From assembly GCF_900167075.1 (NCBI RefSeq), contig NZ_FUWH01000016.1, positions 1 through 38,386 on the forward strand: a stretch of 38,386 nucleotides of DNA, given 5' to 3'. The DNA comes from Sediminibacterium ginsengisoli. GTDB taxonomy: Bacteria; Bacteroidota; Bacteroidia; Chitinophagales; Chitinophagaceae. The notes under the pieces were generated by a model. It saw nothing but the letters and a program-made list of their open reading frames with translations, searched no databases and was not told where the DNA came from. This document shows, piece after piece, positions 7,854-15,621 of this stretch (position 1 is the stretch's first letter; every line of letters begins with the position of its first letter). The position numbers and the translations under genes were made by a program.

Positions 7854-8639
7854 TTATTCCACTTCCACCCAGGTATGATCAGCCAGCAGTTTAACGGAGG
7901 CGATAAACTGCCTGAAAGGTCCGCCGGCGCCCCATTCGGAAGGCGCTACCATGGAGAGGGTATGTGTTCCGTCTTTTTTTTCATAGAGATGATATACCTG
8001 GCCGATAACAGGTTTGAAGCTCAGTTTTGCATCATAGATCATCAGGCTCAGTTCTTTTCGTTTCCTGATCTCCTGTGCCTGCCTTGCCAGCAATTCGATC
8101 TGCTGCCGGATCTGCAACAGCTGCATTTCTGTCTGTTCTTCCATCGCGGTGAGGGCACTGTGCCTGATCATTCCTTCTTTCGTAGCGCGTATGGCTACAC
8201 CGCCAACGGAAGCTGCATAAGGTAATACACTTAATTGTTTATGGTAGATCTCGGTATTGGTGAACGATCCTTCTTTACTGTCTTTTCCTTTCTGTATTAC
8301 CTGCATGTAACCGTTGGGAAGGATATTGTGTTCGATCTCCAGTACAGGGTTTCCTGCTTTAAGCAAACGTACCAGTAAATAATGACTGCCGGTAACTGTT
8401 GCGCTGATCTGGTCGGCATCCTCGCCGTTGAGCGGATGTTCGAGCCCGTCGGGCACCACTTCGTATTCGGCGTGGAATGCTTCATCTTCTATTGTAACCC
8501 AGCTCATGATGATACGAAGTTTTATATCATCCGGACTTTCAATCCGGTAATTGCCGCTCTTCGGCGCCACCCCATGTTCAAACCGGCATTTCTCAGGGAA
8601 TAACTGCCAGCTGGCTAAAAAATTATATGCTTTTGTCAT
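7854..8639 (-). CDS. DUF2452 protein with an extra N-terminal domain
   Basis: A 261-residue protein. The C-terminal half, from about residue 140 (LPYAASVGGVAIRATKEG), matches DUF2452: a long Gln-rich helix (MQLLQIRQQIELLARQAQEI) followed by a KPVIGQVYHLYEKKDG and MVAPSEWG segment and the ending VKLLADHTW. The first 130 residues look like a beta-rich, lipocalin-like domain (FLASWQLFPEKCRFEHG and GNYRIESPDD), not normally part of the short DUF2452 proteins. The ATG at 8639 is chosen over an upstream frame from 8735 because it follows a TAnnTTTG element by 17 bases. The molecular function is unknown. It may share a transcript with the YhcH gene. Confidence 0.75.
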   Translation of the reverse strand: MTKAYNFLASWQLFPEKCRFEHGVAPKSGNYRIESPDDIKLRIIMSWVTIEDEAFHAEYEVVPDGLEHPLNGEDADQISATVTGSHYLLVRLLKAGNPVLEIEHNILPNGYMQVIQKGKDSKEGSFTNTEIYHKQLSVLPYAASVGGVAIRATKEGMIRHSALTAMEEQTEMQLLQIRQQIELLARQAQEIRKRKELSLMIYDAKLSFKPVIGQVYHLYEKKDGTHTLSMVAPSEWGAGGPFRQFIASVKLLADHTWVEVE

Positions 8640-8656
8640 ACACTTTACCTCGTATA

Positions 8657-8664
8657 CAAACCTA
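8657..8664 (-). promoter_or_regulatory. -7 element (TAGGTTTG) upstream of the DUF2452 gene
   Basis: The minus-strand TAGGTTTG fits TAnnTTTG and implies a start near 8653, 14 bases before the ATG at 8639. No good -33 TTTG was seen at the expected distance. Confidence 0.4.
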
Positions 8665-9144
8665 CGATAATAATTATCTTGCTCAGCCTGTACATATGTC
8701 AATAAATGCTGTCTGCCATCTTCCGAAGCCGGCAAGGATAGCCTGACTCTTCAATGGCAGATGCGTGAACAATACGATCATAACCCTTACAGCAGGTTAG
8801 GATCACGCTGGTTCAGCAATGGGTTGGAAGCGAACAAAGAACAGGTGCGTAAAATAACGGATCATATTACAGGTACACCCGGAAAGGTTTATGCTGACAG
8901 GCTTCCTTTATACAGGTCGTTATTACCGGCTGCCATTCATCGTGCCGGTAACTATTGTACAAATCGGATGGAAAGAAATAATTTGAATATCAGGACTCAT
9001 TTAAAATGCCTTGCCAGGAACCATCTGTTTTAGTAAACGTATTGAATTACCGAATGCCTGCCTCTGGATTTATCTTAGGTCCGGCCATCGTATTTAATAG
9101 AAGTGAACTCTAATTTTTATCCTTACAGACAACTGGAACGGCAG
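8665..9144. other. Spacer without a convincing gene
   Basis: About 480 bases separate the DUF2452 promoter from the next minus-strand gene. The only sizeable frame is a plus-strand 90-codon ORF at 8761-9033. It has no recognisable domain, an Asn/Arg-rich low-conservation look and no promoter element that I could see. It may be chance or a decayed gene. No terminator hairpin with a T-run was found. Confidence 0.4.
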
Positions 9145-9759
9145 TTATTTTCGTCCCAGCCATATCTTCAATAACAAAAACGGTAAAACCACCAACGCTG
9201 AGCCCCATAGCTCCTTGCCTGAAAAGTATGCCGGGTATTGTTTTACAACCGCCATCTGTATGACGCCGGCAATAACAATAGAAATGTGCAGGATCAAATG
9301 ACTGCGGTTAAAAGCTTTTATATCCGCATGGTTCAGCCCGTTATACCTCAGGTACAGGTAATATTGTACTCCAAAAAGCACCATGTTGATGTTGAAATAG
9401 GTGTTACGCAGTAATAAGATTCGCAGATTTATTTTCAGCAGATCAAGATTGTCCCAGTTGAGTATAATGCCAAACAGTACCACAATAAAGATCACATAAA
9501 GGAAGAGCAGGAAAAAGCTGCCCTTCATCTGGTGGTAAACGGCTGCAGTATTACCTTCTTTTCTGTTAAGCACAATGGAATTAACAACCGTTCGCACCAA
9601 TTCCTGGGCCCAGAACAGGTATATAATATAGAAAACCGTTACCTGGCCCTGCACCACACCCCAAATGGTGATGAGCAGAAAAGTAATGGTTTCGATTTTA
9701 CGAAAAAGATTTGCGTTCAATGCTGTTTTTTTCAATGCGATAAATGATCGTTCACGCAA
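9145..9759 (-). CDS. Hypothetical membrane protein with about six membrane spans
   Basis: A 204-residue protein with hydrophobic segments at about residues 25-45, 80-105, 120-140, 150-170 and 185-200. Its aromatic and Leu/Ile composition resembles DUF6498-type membrane proteins of Bacteroidota, but I cannot confirm the family. The frame begins at a TTG (9759), preceded by GGGAAGGAA, which is an unusually good Shine-Dalgarno-like stretch for this phylum and supports that start. The function is unknown. It stands alone, with 180 bases before the next gene. Confidence 0.55.
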   Translation of the reverse strand: MRERSFIALKKTALNANLFRKIETITFLLITIWGVVQGQVTVFYIIYLFWAQELVRTVVNSIVLNRKEGNTAAVYHQMKGSFFLLFLYVIFIVVLFGIILNWDNLDLLKINLRILLLRNTYFNINMVLFGVQYYLYLRYNGLNHADIKAFNRSHLILHISIVIAGVIQMAVVKQYPAYFSGKELWGSALVVLPFLLLKIWLGRK

Positions 9760-9881
9760 TTCCTTCCCGCCCGACTAACTTACGGAACTTCCTGTAAGGA
9801 AAAGGAACATTTTTGCATAGCAGGAGCATGAAAACGTTAACCAATCTGCCCAGGATTTATTTCCGGTTTACATATCCGCAT

Positions 9882-9914
9882 AAAAAAGCTGCAGTAAACA
9901 ATGCTCACTGCAGC
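9882..9914 (-). terminator. Rho-independent terminator of the DUF2911 gene
   Basis: On the minus strand, GCTGCAGT (9914-9907) pairs with ACTGCAGC (9895-9888) around an 11-base loop and is followed by six T (9887-9882). It lies 24 bases after the stop codon of the DUF2911 gene. Confidence 0.75.
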
Positions 9915-9938
9915 CGATATCTTCAAAATCACTGAACG

Positions 9939-10460
9939 CTACTGTACAGTAACCCAGACTTTAACATCTCCCCATGACAACGCTACTTCACCAGCTTTGC
10001 TGATGGTATAAGTAAGCCTTTCAACCGGTGCTGCTGTTTTACCTGCTTTTGCCGGTACACGCAATGCATCCTGATCCTGTGCATATGAGAATGCTCCCCA
10101 CTGCTTGGCTACTTTGTTGAAGATGAATGTCCACTGCCCATTCTGTACCAGCGTAAAGAAACCATATTTTCCTGCCGGCAGGGTCTGCCCGTTTATTTTT
10201 ACATCTTTACTCACTTCAAATACAGTGGCGTCATTAGCGCCGGCACGCCATACTTTACCATCCATCGGTTCTACATCTTTTCCCATTACACGACCTTTCA
10301 ATGCAGGCTGACTGTAATCGATGGTAATCACTGTTCCGTTCGGCAGGGTTTCAGAAACTTTGGCAGCAGGACTCGGCTTGGGTTTGGCTTCCGGTGTCTG
10401 CGCCTGTACAGTACCAAAGAAAAATGCCGCAAGGGCTGATAATGCAAATAGTTTTTTCAT
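9939..10460 (-). CDS. DUF2911 secreted protein
   Basis: A 173-residue protein with a clear signal peptide (MKKLFALSALAAFFFGTVQAQ) and the DUF2911 core: IDYSQPALKGR near residue 49, KVWRAGANDATVFE near residue 70, and the LPAGKYGFFTLVQNGQWTFI segment. The family is exported, probably periplasmic, and its function is not known. A single-domain form of this length is normal. It has its own terminator downstream and follows the Omp85-like gene by 72 bases. Confidence 0.85.
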   Translation of the reverse strand: MKKLFALSALAAFFFGTVQAQTPEAKPKPSPAAKVSETLPNGTVITIDYSQPALKGRVMGKDVEPMDGKVWRAGANDATVFEVSKDVKINGQTLPAGKYGFFTLVQNGQWTFIFNKVAKQWGAFSYAQDQDALRVPAKAGKTAAPVERLTYTISKAGEVALSWGDVKVWVTVQ

Positions 10461-10532
10461 AGTTGCTTTTTGAGGTGAGGGCTGAAATTACAACCAATTG
10501 ATTAAAATCCGCAATCTGTTGGATGTGCGGTA

Positions 10533-12374
10533 TCAGTTCACTACGGCAAACTCCGGCCTTTTGATAAACTGGCTGTTGTATTTGAACCGCAGATCTGTTG
10601 AGAACGCAATATACCAGGTGGTAGTACGGCTTCCATTGGTTCTGGGAATATAACTCGCCCGTAATTCCATTGTACCGAATACCAGGTTTTCATTCCGCGT
10701 TCTCGCACCTGCGCCAATTGCCGTATAAATATCTCCTTTATGAAGATCTGCGCCGATGGTCTTGAGATAAGAAACATTCGCAAAAGTGAATGGCGCAAAG
10801 CTGAAACCCAGCAGTTTCCAGGTATTGTAGAACACGGATTCACCGTTGAATGTGATCCGTGTGGAAGCCCTGATGTTTTCATTACTCAGCAACGGGATCC
10901 CGTAAATGCTGGATAACAGCAGCGGCTCATTATAGATCGTTCTTGCCTGCTGGGTGATGCTGCCGCTGATAAAATGCCGGAGGAACCATTTGCTGTTCCC
11001 TAATTTCCTGAGCCGCGTAAAATAATCTATGCTTGTGAGGAAGCTGATGTCTTCCAGGAGATTCTTATTAAAATAGGTTCCCGCACGGATCGTATAGTTC
11101 AGGTAGTTTTTCCGGTTGGAGAAATAGTTACGCTGGTATTCAAACCCGATATAAGGCCGGGTTGCCTGACCTCTTCTGCTCAGCCCGCCGGTAAAGGACA
11201 GGTTGAAGCCTTCCGGTACGTCCTCATTCCGTCCAAAGCCATACAGGAAATTGGTATGGTAATAATCCTGCTCGAAAATAGTGAATGAGCCGAGTACACT
11301 TACCAGGTCCGAATAGTATACGTTATACAGGTTCTTGTAAAGATCCGGCACATCGGTAAACCGGCGGTGAATACCCCTTAACGCTACGAATTTCTTAAGC
11401 CTGGAGTTGAAATTTTCCTGCAGTCGTTGTTTGGCGCCCAGGTTATAACCTATCCAGCCATCGAATAGCCGGTAATTGTAACGGAAATCACTATTGTAGA
11501 CCGAATCAGGTTTATAGGCATTTTGTGTAAAGCGCACTGCGTATTCGAGTCCTCCCGTCCACACATGGTATGGACTCGGTAATGGCAGTTCGGCACGCAG
11601 GTATAAGGCTTTTTCCTCTCTCCGGCCACTGTTGAAAGCCGGTGCTTCGGTCTGGTAACCGACCGCAACGTTGATGAAAGTACCCGCTATATTCCGCTTA
11701 AGTGCCTGGAAACCAAATCCGTAAGTAGGGCTTCGGTCCATATCGAAATAGCTGATGAACTGGATCCGGTTCCCGGTTCCTACCAGGTTATCATCATTTA
11801 CCTCAATGCTCCCGCTCGTAGGCGATCCGAGATCGGCACTGCCGCCAACCGGAAAAACGTCTTTACAGATGATGAGCACATCCACCGAATCGGTATTGCC
11901 CGGCAATTCCTTGATCTCGATACGGGCATCCTGCAGGTAACTTAATTCACGCAGCAGCTTTTCATTATCGGCCATGAGGTAGGGGTAAACCGTATCGCCC
12001 GGCGCAAAAAAGAGGTTATTCAAAATCACCCGTCGCCGGGTACTGGTGTGAAGGGCATCACCCGCACGGCTGAAAATATTCCGGGTCACTTTATTGGTGT
12101 CGTTCACAAACTTCTCAAAGCCCAGCTTCTCGATCTGGATCTCACGGATCACTTTACCGCTGAACTTCCGGAATACAGAATCATTCTTTACAGCACCAGT
12201 GGCCAGTATAGCAGGGGCCGGGTTATTGACCGAAAGGCTTTTCCCTATTTTCCCGAGCAATCCCTTCTTTCCCGCCAGGAAAAAAGCTGTGTCCGCCTGT
12301 TGTTCCTGTGCCCGGGCCTCAGAAACCAGGCAAGAAGCAGCAACCAGCAAAACATATAAAAAACGCGTTGGCAT
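10533..12374 (-). CDS. Omp85/BamA-like outer membrane protein
   Basis: A 613-residue protein with a signal peptide ending near residue 23 (VSEARAQ). A POTRA-like segment IREIQIEKLGFEKFVND is at about residues 75-91. The remainder is rich in alternating aromatic and polar residues, as in beta barrels (the YGFGFQALKR, FISYFDMDRSP and FEYQRNYFSNRKNY regions), and it ends near the C-terminus with aromatic strands (TDLRFKYN). The arrangement fits a surface-antigen/BamA-type barrel of Bacteroidota with few POTRA repeats, shorter than true BamA. A role in outer membrane protein or lipid handling is inferred. A 9-bp inverted repeat lies just upstream of its start. Confidence 0.7.
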   Translation of the reverse strand: MPTRFLYVLLVAASCLVSEARAQEQQADTAFFLAGKKGLLGKIGKSLSVNNPAPAILATGAVKNDSVFRKFSGKVIREIQIEKLGFEKFVNDTNKVTRNIFSRAGDALHTSTRRRVILNNLFFAPGDTVYPYLMADNEKLLRELSYLQDARIEIKELPGNTDSVDVLIICKDVFPVGGSADLGSPTSGSIEVNDDNLVGTGNRIQFISYFDMDRSPTYGFGFQALKRNIAGTFINVAVGYQTEAPAFNSGRREEKALYLRAELPLPSPYHVWTGGLEYAVRFTQNAYKPDSVYNSDFRYNYRLFDGWIGYNLGAKQRLQENFNSRLKKFVALRGIHRRFTDVPDLYKNLYNVYYSDLVSVLGSFTIFEQDYYHTNFLYGFGRNEDVPEGFNLSFTGGLSRRGQATRPYIGFEYQRNYFSNRKNYLNYTIRAGTYFNKNLLEDISFLTSIDYFTRLRKLGNSKWFLRHFISGSITQQARTIYNEPLLLSSIYGIPLLSNENIRASTRITFNGESVFYNTWKLLGFSFAPFTFANVSYLKTIGADLHKGDIYTAIGAGARTRNENLVFGTMELRASYIPRTNGSRTTTWYIAFSTDLRFKYNSQFIKRPEFAVVN

Positions 12375-12382
12375 ATCGGGTT

Positions 12383-12434
12383 GGCGGAATGATGCGAAAA
12401 TGCTGTCAAGTTAACATAATCATACCATTCCGCC
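12383..12434. repeat. 9-bp inverted repeat in the leader of the Omp85-like gene
   Basis: GGCGGAATG (12383-12391) and CATTCCGCC (12426-12434) are perfect inverted arms 34 bases apart, starting 9 bases upstream of the ATG at 12374. They could be a split operator or a long-range leader hairpin that would bury the translation start region. Confidence 0.4.
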
Positions 12435-12512
12435 TTGAAATCACTGGCAACACATCTGTTAATTATTAAACCTGAACTGTGTATTTATTTTCCCAACACC
12501 TTCATATTCACG

Positions 12513-12542
12513 CAAAAAAAACCGCCTTCAACAGAAGGCGGT
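12513..12542 (-). terminator. Rho-independent terminator of the PepSY-like gene
   Basis: On the minus strand, ACCGCCTTC and GAAGGCGGT form a 9-bp stem (12542-12534 and 12529-12521) with a 4-base loop, followed by seven T (12520-12514). It lies 29 bases after the stop codon at 12572. Confidence 0.9.
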
Positions 12543-12571
12543 GGTTGAACAATTGAGGGGAAGAAATACCT

Positions 12572-13009
12572 TTATTTCTTCAGAACGCTGATGGCGCCGG
12601 TCTCGTCTACTTCGAATGCTACATATTCGCCACCCTTATCCATAGATACAAAATATTGAACATCTCCGTCTGCGTTCTCAAACCTGATACACTCTTTCAG
12701 GCTGTATTCTGGGTAGGTGTATTCTGAGGTAACAGCAGTGATCGCTTTTTTAGGCAGTTTGTCAAAACCGATGTTGGTGCTGGTTCCGATGAGCTGCCCC
12801 TGTGGTGTATAGAACACGCTTACCTGCTGGCCGTCTGTGTTAAAAGTTACTTTATCGTAGTTGATGTCTGAAGTCCAGTTCACATTAACTGCTTTGGTGA
12901 ACTTGTTTTTGAAATGCAGTGCAGACTTGTTGTTGACATCAGCAATGTTTGCAAAAGCGGTGGTTGTGGCGGCTGCGATAATCAGGGCAGCGATAAATAA
13001 TTTTTTCAT
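12572..13009 (-). CDS. Small secreted PepSY-like protein
   Basis: A 145-residue protein with signal peptide MKKLFIAALIIAAATTTAFA. The mature part begins with the F-K-N-K-F-T-K-A-V-N-V-N-W-T pattern and two repeats of short beta strands separated by Gly/Asp turns (the FNTDGQQVSVFYTPQGQLIG region). This is the look of the PepSY-like small secreted proteins that are abundant in Chitinophagaceae. The ATG at 13009 is chosen over an upstream frame from 13093 because it gives a proper signal peptide and leaves the promoter intact. The function is unknown; it is probably periplasmic. It is monocistronic, with its own promoter and a strong terminator. Confidence 0.75.
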   Translation of the reverse strand: MKKLFIAALIIAAATTTAFANIADVNNKSALHFKNKFTKAVNVNWTSDINYDKVTFNTDGQQVSVFYTPQGQLIGTSTNIGFDKLPKKAITAVTSEYTYPEYSLKECIRFENADGDVQYFVSMDKGGEYVAFEVDETGAISVLKK

Positions 13010-13074
13010 GTGTTTTGTATTTAAATGTTTTAGAGAAATGGTTGTTGTCAATTCGTTTCGTTGTATTGACATGT

Positions 13075-13082
13075 CAAAAGTA
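13075..13082 (-). promoter_or_regulatory. -7 element (TACTTTTG) of the PepSY-like gene
   Basis: The minus-strand TACTTTTG fits TAnnTTTG and gives a start near 13071 with a leader of about 62 bases. The -33 region overlaps a perfect dyad at 13091-13108. Confidence 0.55.
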
Positions 13083-13090
13083 TAATCGCG

Positions 13091-13108
13091 CATTTCGATG
13101 ACGAAATG
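13091..13108. promoter_or_regulatory. Perfect dyad CATTTCG-N4-CGAAATG, candidate operator
   Basis: Two 7-base perfect inverted arms (13091-13097 and 13102-13108) lie 9-26 bases upstream of the -7 element of the PepSY-like gene, exactly where a regulator could block or recruit polymerase. Confidence 0.45.
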
Positions 13109-13401
13109 GATTGTGATTAGTGACAGACTTTTAAAAACGGTTATGATGAATGGTGTTAACGGGAATGTTAACGTGGGTTAATACTGCCATGCAATCCAAT
13201 ACTGGTAAGCTTTTGCGCCGATTTCTTAATGAAATATTAAAGGCCGTTTTACAGGGATGAAATCAGTGTATCAATTGTCCGCTTTAGGACGAACGGTTGC
13301 CCGTCGGTGAGTTAAATGCCGTTTTCCGGGCCTCTGCTGGCATGAGTTTGGTATATCCGCCAGTGTAAACCCTACTAGCTTAATCTTAAAAACAACGCAT
13401 T
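13109..13401. other. Divergent intergenic region upstream of the OmpA gene
   Basis: There is no ORF here. It holds two copies of GTTAAC (13155-13160 and 13167-13172) and a third GTTAAT (13177-13182) at 10-12 base spacing, which might be regulator half-sites. No TAnnTTTG element was found close to the OmpA start at 13402. Confidence 0.35.
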
Positions 13402-14784
13402 ATGCAGCTTTTATCATCAAAAAAGATCGTTCTGCTGACCGGACTCGGGGTTTCCCTGCTATCCGCCGGCAGAGCACAGGACACTGCCCTGAATAAACCG
13501 GCCCAGCTGTTTTCTGGTACCGGCAGCTACAGAACCTGGTCAATTGGCGTACACGGAGGCATGCTCTTCCCGTCTATAGCTATTGGCGGCAGAAACGATT
13601 TTTCCAAAGGACAGGGAACAATCGGTTATGGTGCTTATATCAAAAACCAGATCTCGCACCGTTTCGGAATTCAGGCAGACTTCTTAAGAGGTACCCTGGA
13701 AGGCAATAACGACAATGGCGCGCCTCCCGGAACACCTTACAAATCGTTCAAAACAGACATTAACTGGTCGGCAGCCCTGAGCGGGGTGATCACACTGGGT
13801 AATATCAACTGGACCCAGCTTCATACTGCTGTACAGCCTTATGTAAGTGTGGGTGGTGGTGTATTGAATTATAACCCTGTAGTTACCAATAACGCCGGTA
13901 CCGCTATCGATTTTAAACCAGACGGCAGCATCAACAAATTCTTCATTCCCGTAGGTATCGGCCTGAAATTCAACCTTTCGCAGAGCGTAAACCTCGATAT
14001 GGGCTACCGTATGAATTTTGTGGATGGGGATGACCTGGATGGCTTTTACAACCCGCCATACCTGAGCGATAAATTCTCTTATGGGCATCTCGGCCTCGAA
14101 TTTGCGCTGGGCGGACGTAACAAACCCCAGCTGGCTACCCATAACCCGGCAGCTCAGCTGAAACAGGATCTGGTAGACCAGAACAATGCACTGCGGGCTT
14201 CGCTGAACAATACAGAAGCCAGAGTGAGCCAGCTCCAGCAGGACCTTGCCGCAGCAAGTGGCTGGAAAGCTGAACTGGATAAAATGAAGCTCGACAGCGA
14301 TAAAGATGGTGTGGCCGATTTCTTCGATAAATGCCCGAACACACCAGCCGGTGAAAAAGTAGACGGCTCCGGTTGCCCGCTGCCTGTTGCCAAAGACACT
14401 ACTATTATTAAGAAGGAGCAGTATGTGATCACCGAAGAAGACAGGAGAATTGTAAGTGATGCGATCAAAAATCTCGAATTCGACTTTGGTAAATCAACTA
14501 TCCGCTCTAAATCCTATCCAACACTGAACAGGGTAGCAGAGATCCTGGTGAAGAAAGGTTTCAGCCTGAAACTGGCCGGACATACCGATAATGTAGGTTC
14601 AGATGCGGCTAATATGAAACTGTCCAAAGACAGGGCTGAATCGGTAAAATCTTACCTGGTATCTCAGGGAGCCAATCCTTCACGCATTGAAGCGGTAGGT
14701 TATGGCGAAAGTCAGCCGATCGAAAGCAATAAAACGGCAGCCGGAAGGCAGAAAAACAGGAGGGTAGAGTTTACATTATATTAG
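13402..14784 (+). CDS. OmpA family outer membrane protein
   Basis: A 460-residue protein in four parts. A signal peptide covers residues 1-25 (SLLSAGRAQ). A beta-barrel-like domain of about 210 residues follows (WSIGVHGGMLFPSI at its start, LGLEFALGG at its end). A short coiled coil (residues 250-295, LRASLNNTEARVSQLQQDL) then leads to a thrombospondin type 3 calcium-binding repeat (DSDKDGVADFFDKCPNTPAG). The end is an OmpA peptidoglycan-binding domain (the LEFDFGKSTI, LAGHTDNVGSDAAN and NRRVEF motifs). It anchors the outer membrane to peptidoglycan. It is monocistronic and followed by a strong terminator. Confidence 0.9.
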   Translation: MQLLSSKKIVLLTGLGVSLLSAGRAQDTALNKPAQLFSGTGSYRTWSIGVHGGMLFPSIAIGGRNDFSKGQGTIGYGAYIKNQISHRFGIQADFLRGTLEGNNDNGAPPGTPYKSFKTDINWSAALSGVITLGNINWTQLHTAVQPYVSVGGGVLNYNPVVTNNAGTAIDFKPDGSINKFFIPVGIGLKFNLSQSVNLDMGYRMNFVDGDDLDGFYNPPYLSDKFSYGHLGLEFALGGRNKPQLATHNPAAQLKQDLVDQNNALRASLNNTEARVSQLQQDLAAASGWKAELDKMKLDSDKDGVADFFDKCPNTPAGEKVDGSGCPLPVAKDTTIIKKEQYVITEEDRRIVSDAIKNLEFDFGKSTIRSKSYPTLNRVAEILVKKGFSLKLAGHTDNVGSDAANMKLSKDRAESVKSYLVSQGANPSRIEAVGYGESQPIESNKTAAGRQKNRRVEFTLY

Positions 14785-14816
14785 GTTGTAATTGAATAGT
14801 GAGAATGCTAATTAAA

Positions 14817-14847
14817 AATGGTGGTCACCCGGCCACCATTTTTTTTT
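14817..14847 (+). terminator. Rho-independent terminator after the OmpA gene
   Basis: AATGGTGG (14817-14824) pairs with CCACCATT (14833-14840), extendable by a G-U and a C-G pair, and is followed by a run of nine T that begins within the stem. It lies 33 bases past the stop. Confidence 0.9.
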
Positions 14848-15127
14848 GATAACGAACAAGACCTGCCCTTTTAAAGGGGCAGGCTTGTTGCTATTGAAAA
14901 CCAACCAACTACAGAAATGAAAATGTGCTTTATACAAGACGTAAACTTGAAATATAGAATGGATGGCATAGAGACATAACTGCGCCGGAAACGGCGGAAC
15001 GCGCTCAGGGATACTTACGGTAATAAATCAAAATTCAGTACAATCAATGCCGGAATGCTGCTATGCAGAGACAGGCAGACGTCCCCGATCTGCGGGAAAT
15101 TTAAATACAGTAAGTGAATCCTGTAAA
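14848..15127. other. Spacer without a gene between OmpA and the efflux operon
   Basis: It contains a second hairpin, CCTGCCC/GGGCAGG (14862-14868 and 14877-14883), with no T-run beside it. It also has a 20-codon frame (from ATG near 14918) that I do not consider a gene. No promoter element was recognised. Confidence 0.35.
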
Positions 15128-15529
15128 TCAGGCTTTGGGAGGGGGAGGATTGATCTCCTTGTCGTATTTGCTGAGACTGAAAGAATAAGGACTTGGATTG
15201 TGCTTACGCGATAGTTCAACTAATCCTTTCATGGTTGCATCTGCATATCTCTCCGCATAAAGAACGGTTGCGGGCTGATGGCAGTGCGTATGGTGTGCAG
15301 GGTTATTTCTCGGGATTTTGCTGTCGGGTCTTGCTTGTTTCTGTCTTTTGGCTACAATCTGGTGTGTGGAAGATAACCTCGCGGTTTTTTCGTAAACAGT
15401 ATGTTCGGATGCAAGTACCCGGGCGGAAATGAAGCGGCTGAAACTGTTAAGCCCCATACCCAGCACCATAAGGGCCAGGACGGTCAGCAGGCATTGGTTC
15501 AGTATGTAATAAACACGCTTCATGTTCAT
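15128..15529 (-). CDS. Small membrane-anchored protein with PPPPKA tail, end of efflux operon
   Basis: A protein of 133 residues if the ATG at 15529 is used (an upstream frame reaches 15568; ATG 15523 is also possible). It has one hydrophobic N-terminal segment (LNQCLLTVLALMVLGMGL), a middle part rich in Lys, Arg, His and Gln (with HHTHCHQPA, a possible metal-binding stretch), and the C-terminus KEINPPPPKA. The first small gene of the efflux operon (21327-21713) ends in REITPPPPKA, so the two share a tail. It is 92 bases after the CzcA gene, beyond a hairpin. The function is unknown. The His/Cys-rich stretch and location suggest a role with metal efflux, as inference only. Confidence 0.55.
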   Translation of the reverse strand: MNMKRVYYILNQCLLTVLALMVLGMGLNSFSRFISARVLASEHTVYEKTARLSSTHQIVAKRQKQARPDSKIPRNNPAHHTHCHQPATVLYAERYADATMKGLVELSRKHNPSPYSFSLSKYDKEINPPPPKA

Positions 15530-15578
15530 TATAAAAAGTAAAAGTAGTAAATAAATTAACCTGAGCAAGAATTACATC

Positions 15579-15616
15579 ATAAAATGGCCCGTTCATTCCT
15601 GAAAGGGCCATTTTAT
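15579..15616 (-). terminator. Strong hairpin between czcA and the last small gene
   Basis: ATAAAATGGCCC (15579-15590) and GGGCCATTTTAT (15605-15616) form a perfect 12-bp stem around a 14-base loop. On the minus strand the stem ends in TTTTAT, so it can act as a terminator or partial attenuator 5 bases after the czcA stop. It is nearly symmetric and could work on both strands. Confidence 0.65.
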
Positions 15617-15621
15617 TGAGA

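Noticed and set aside
8761..9033. Plus-strand 90-codon ORF in a gene-free spacer
   Set aside because: It has no recognisable motif, signal or promoter. It is kept only as a note in the spacer entry because nothing else occupies the region.
14862..14883. Second hairpin after the OmpA terminator (CCTGCCC/GGGCAGG)
   Set aside because: No T-run follows on either strand, and the first hairpin already explains termination.
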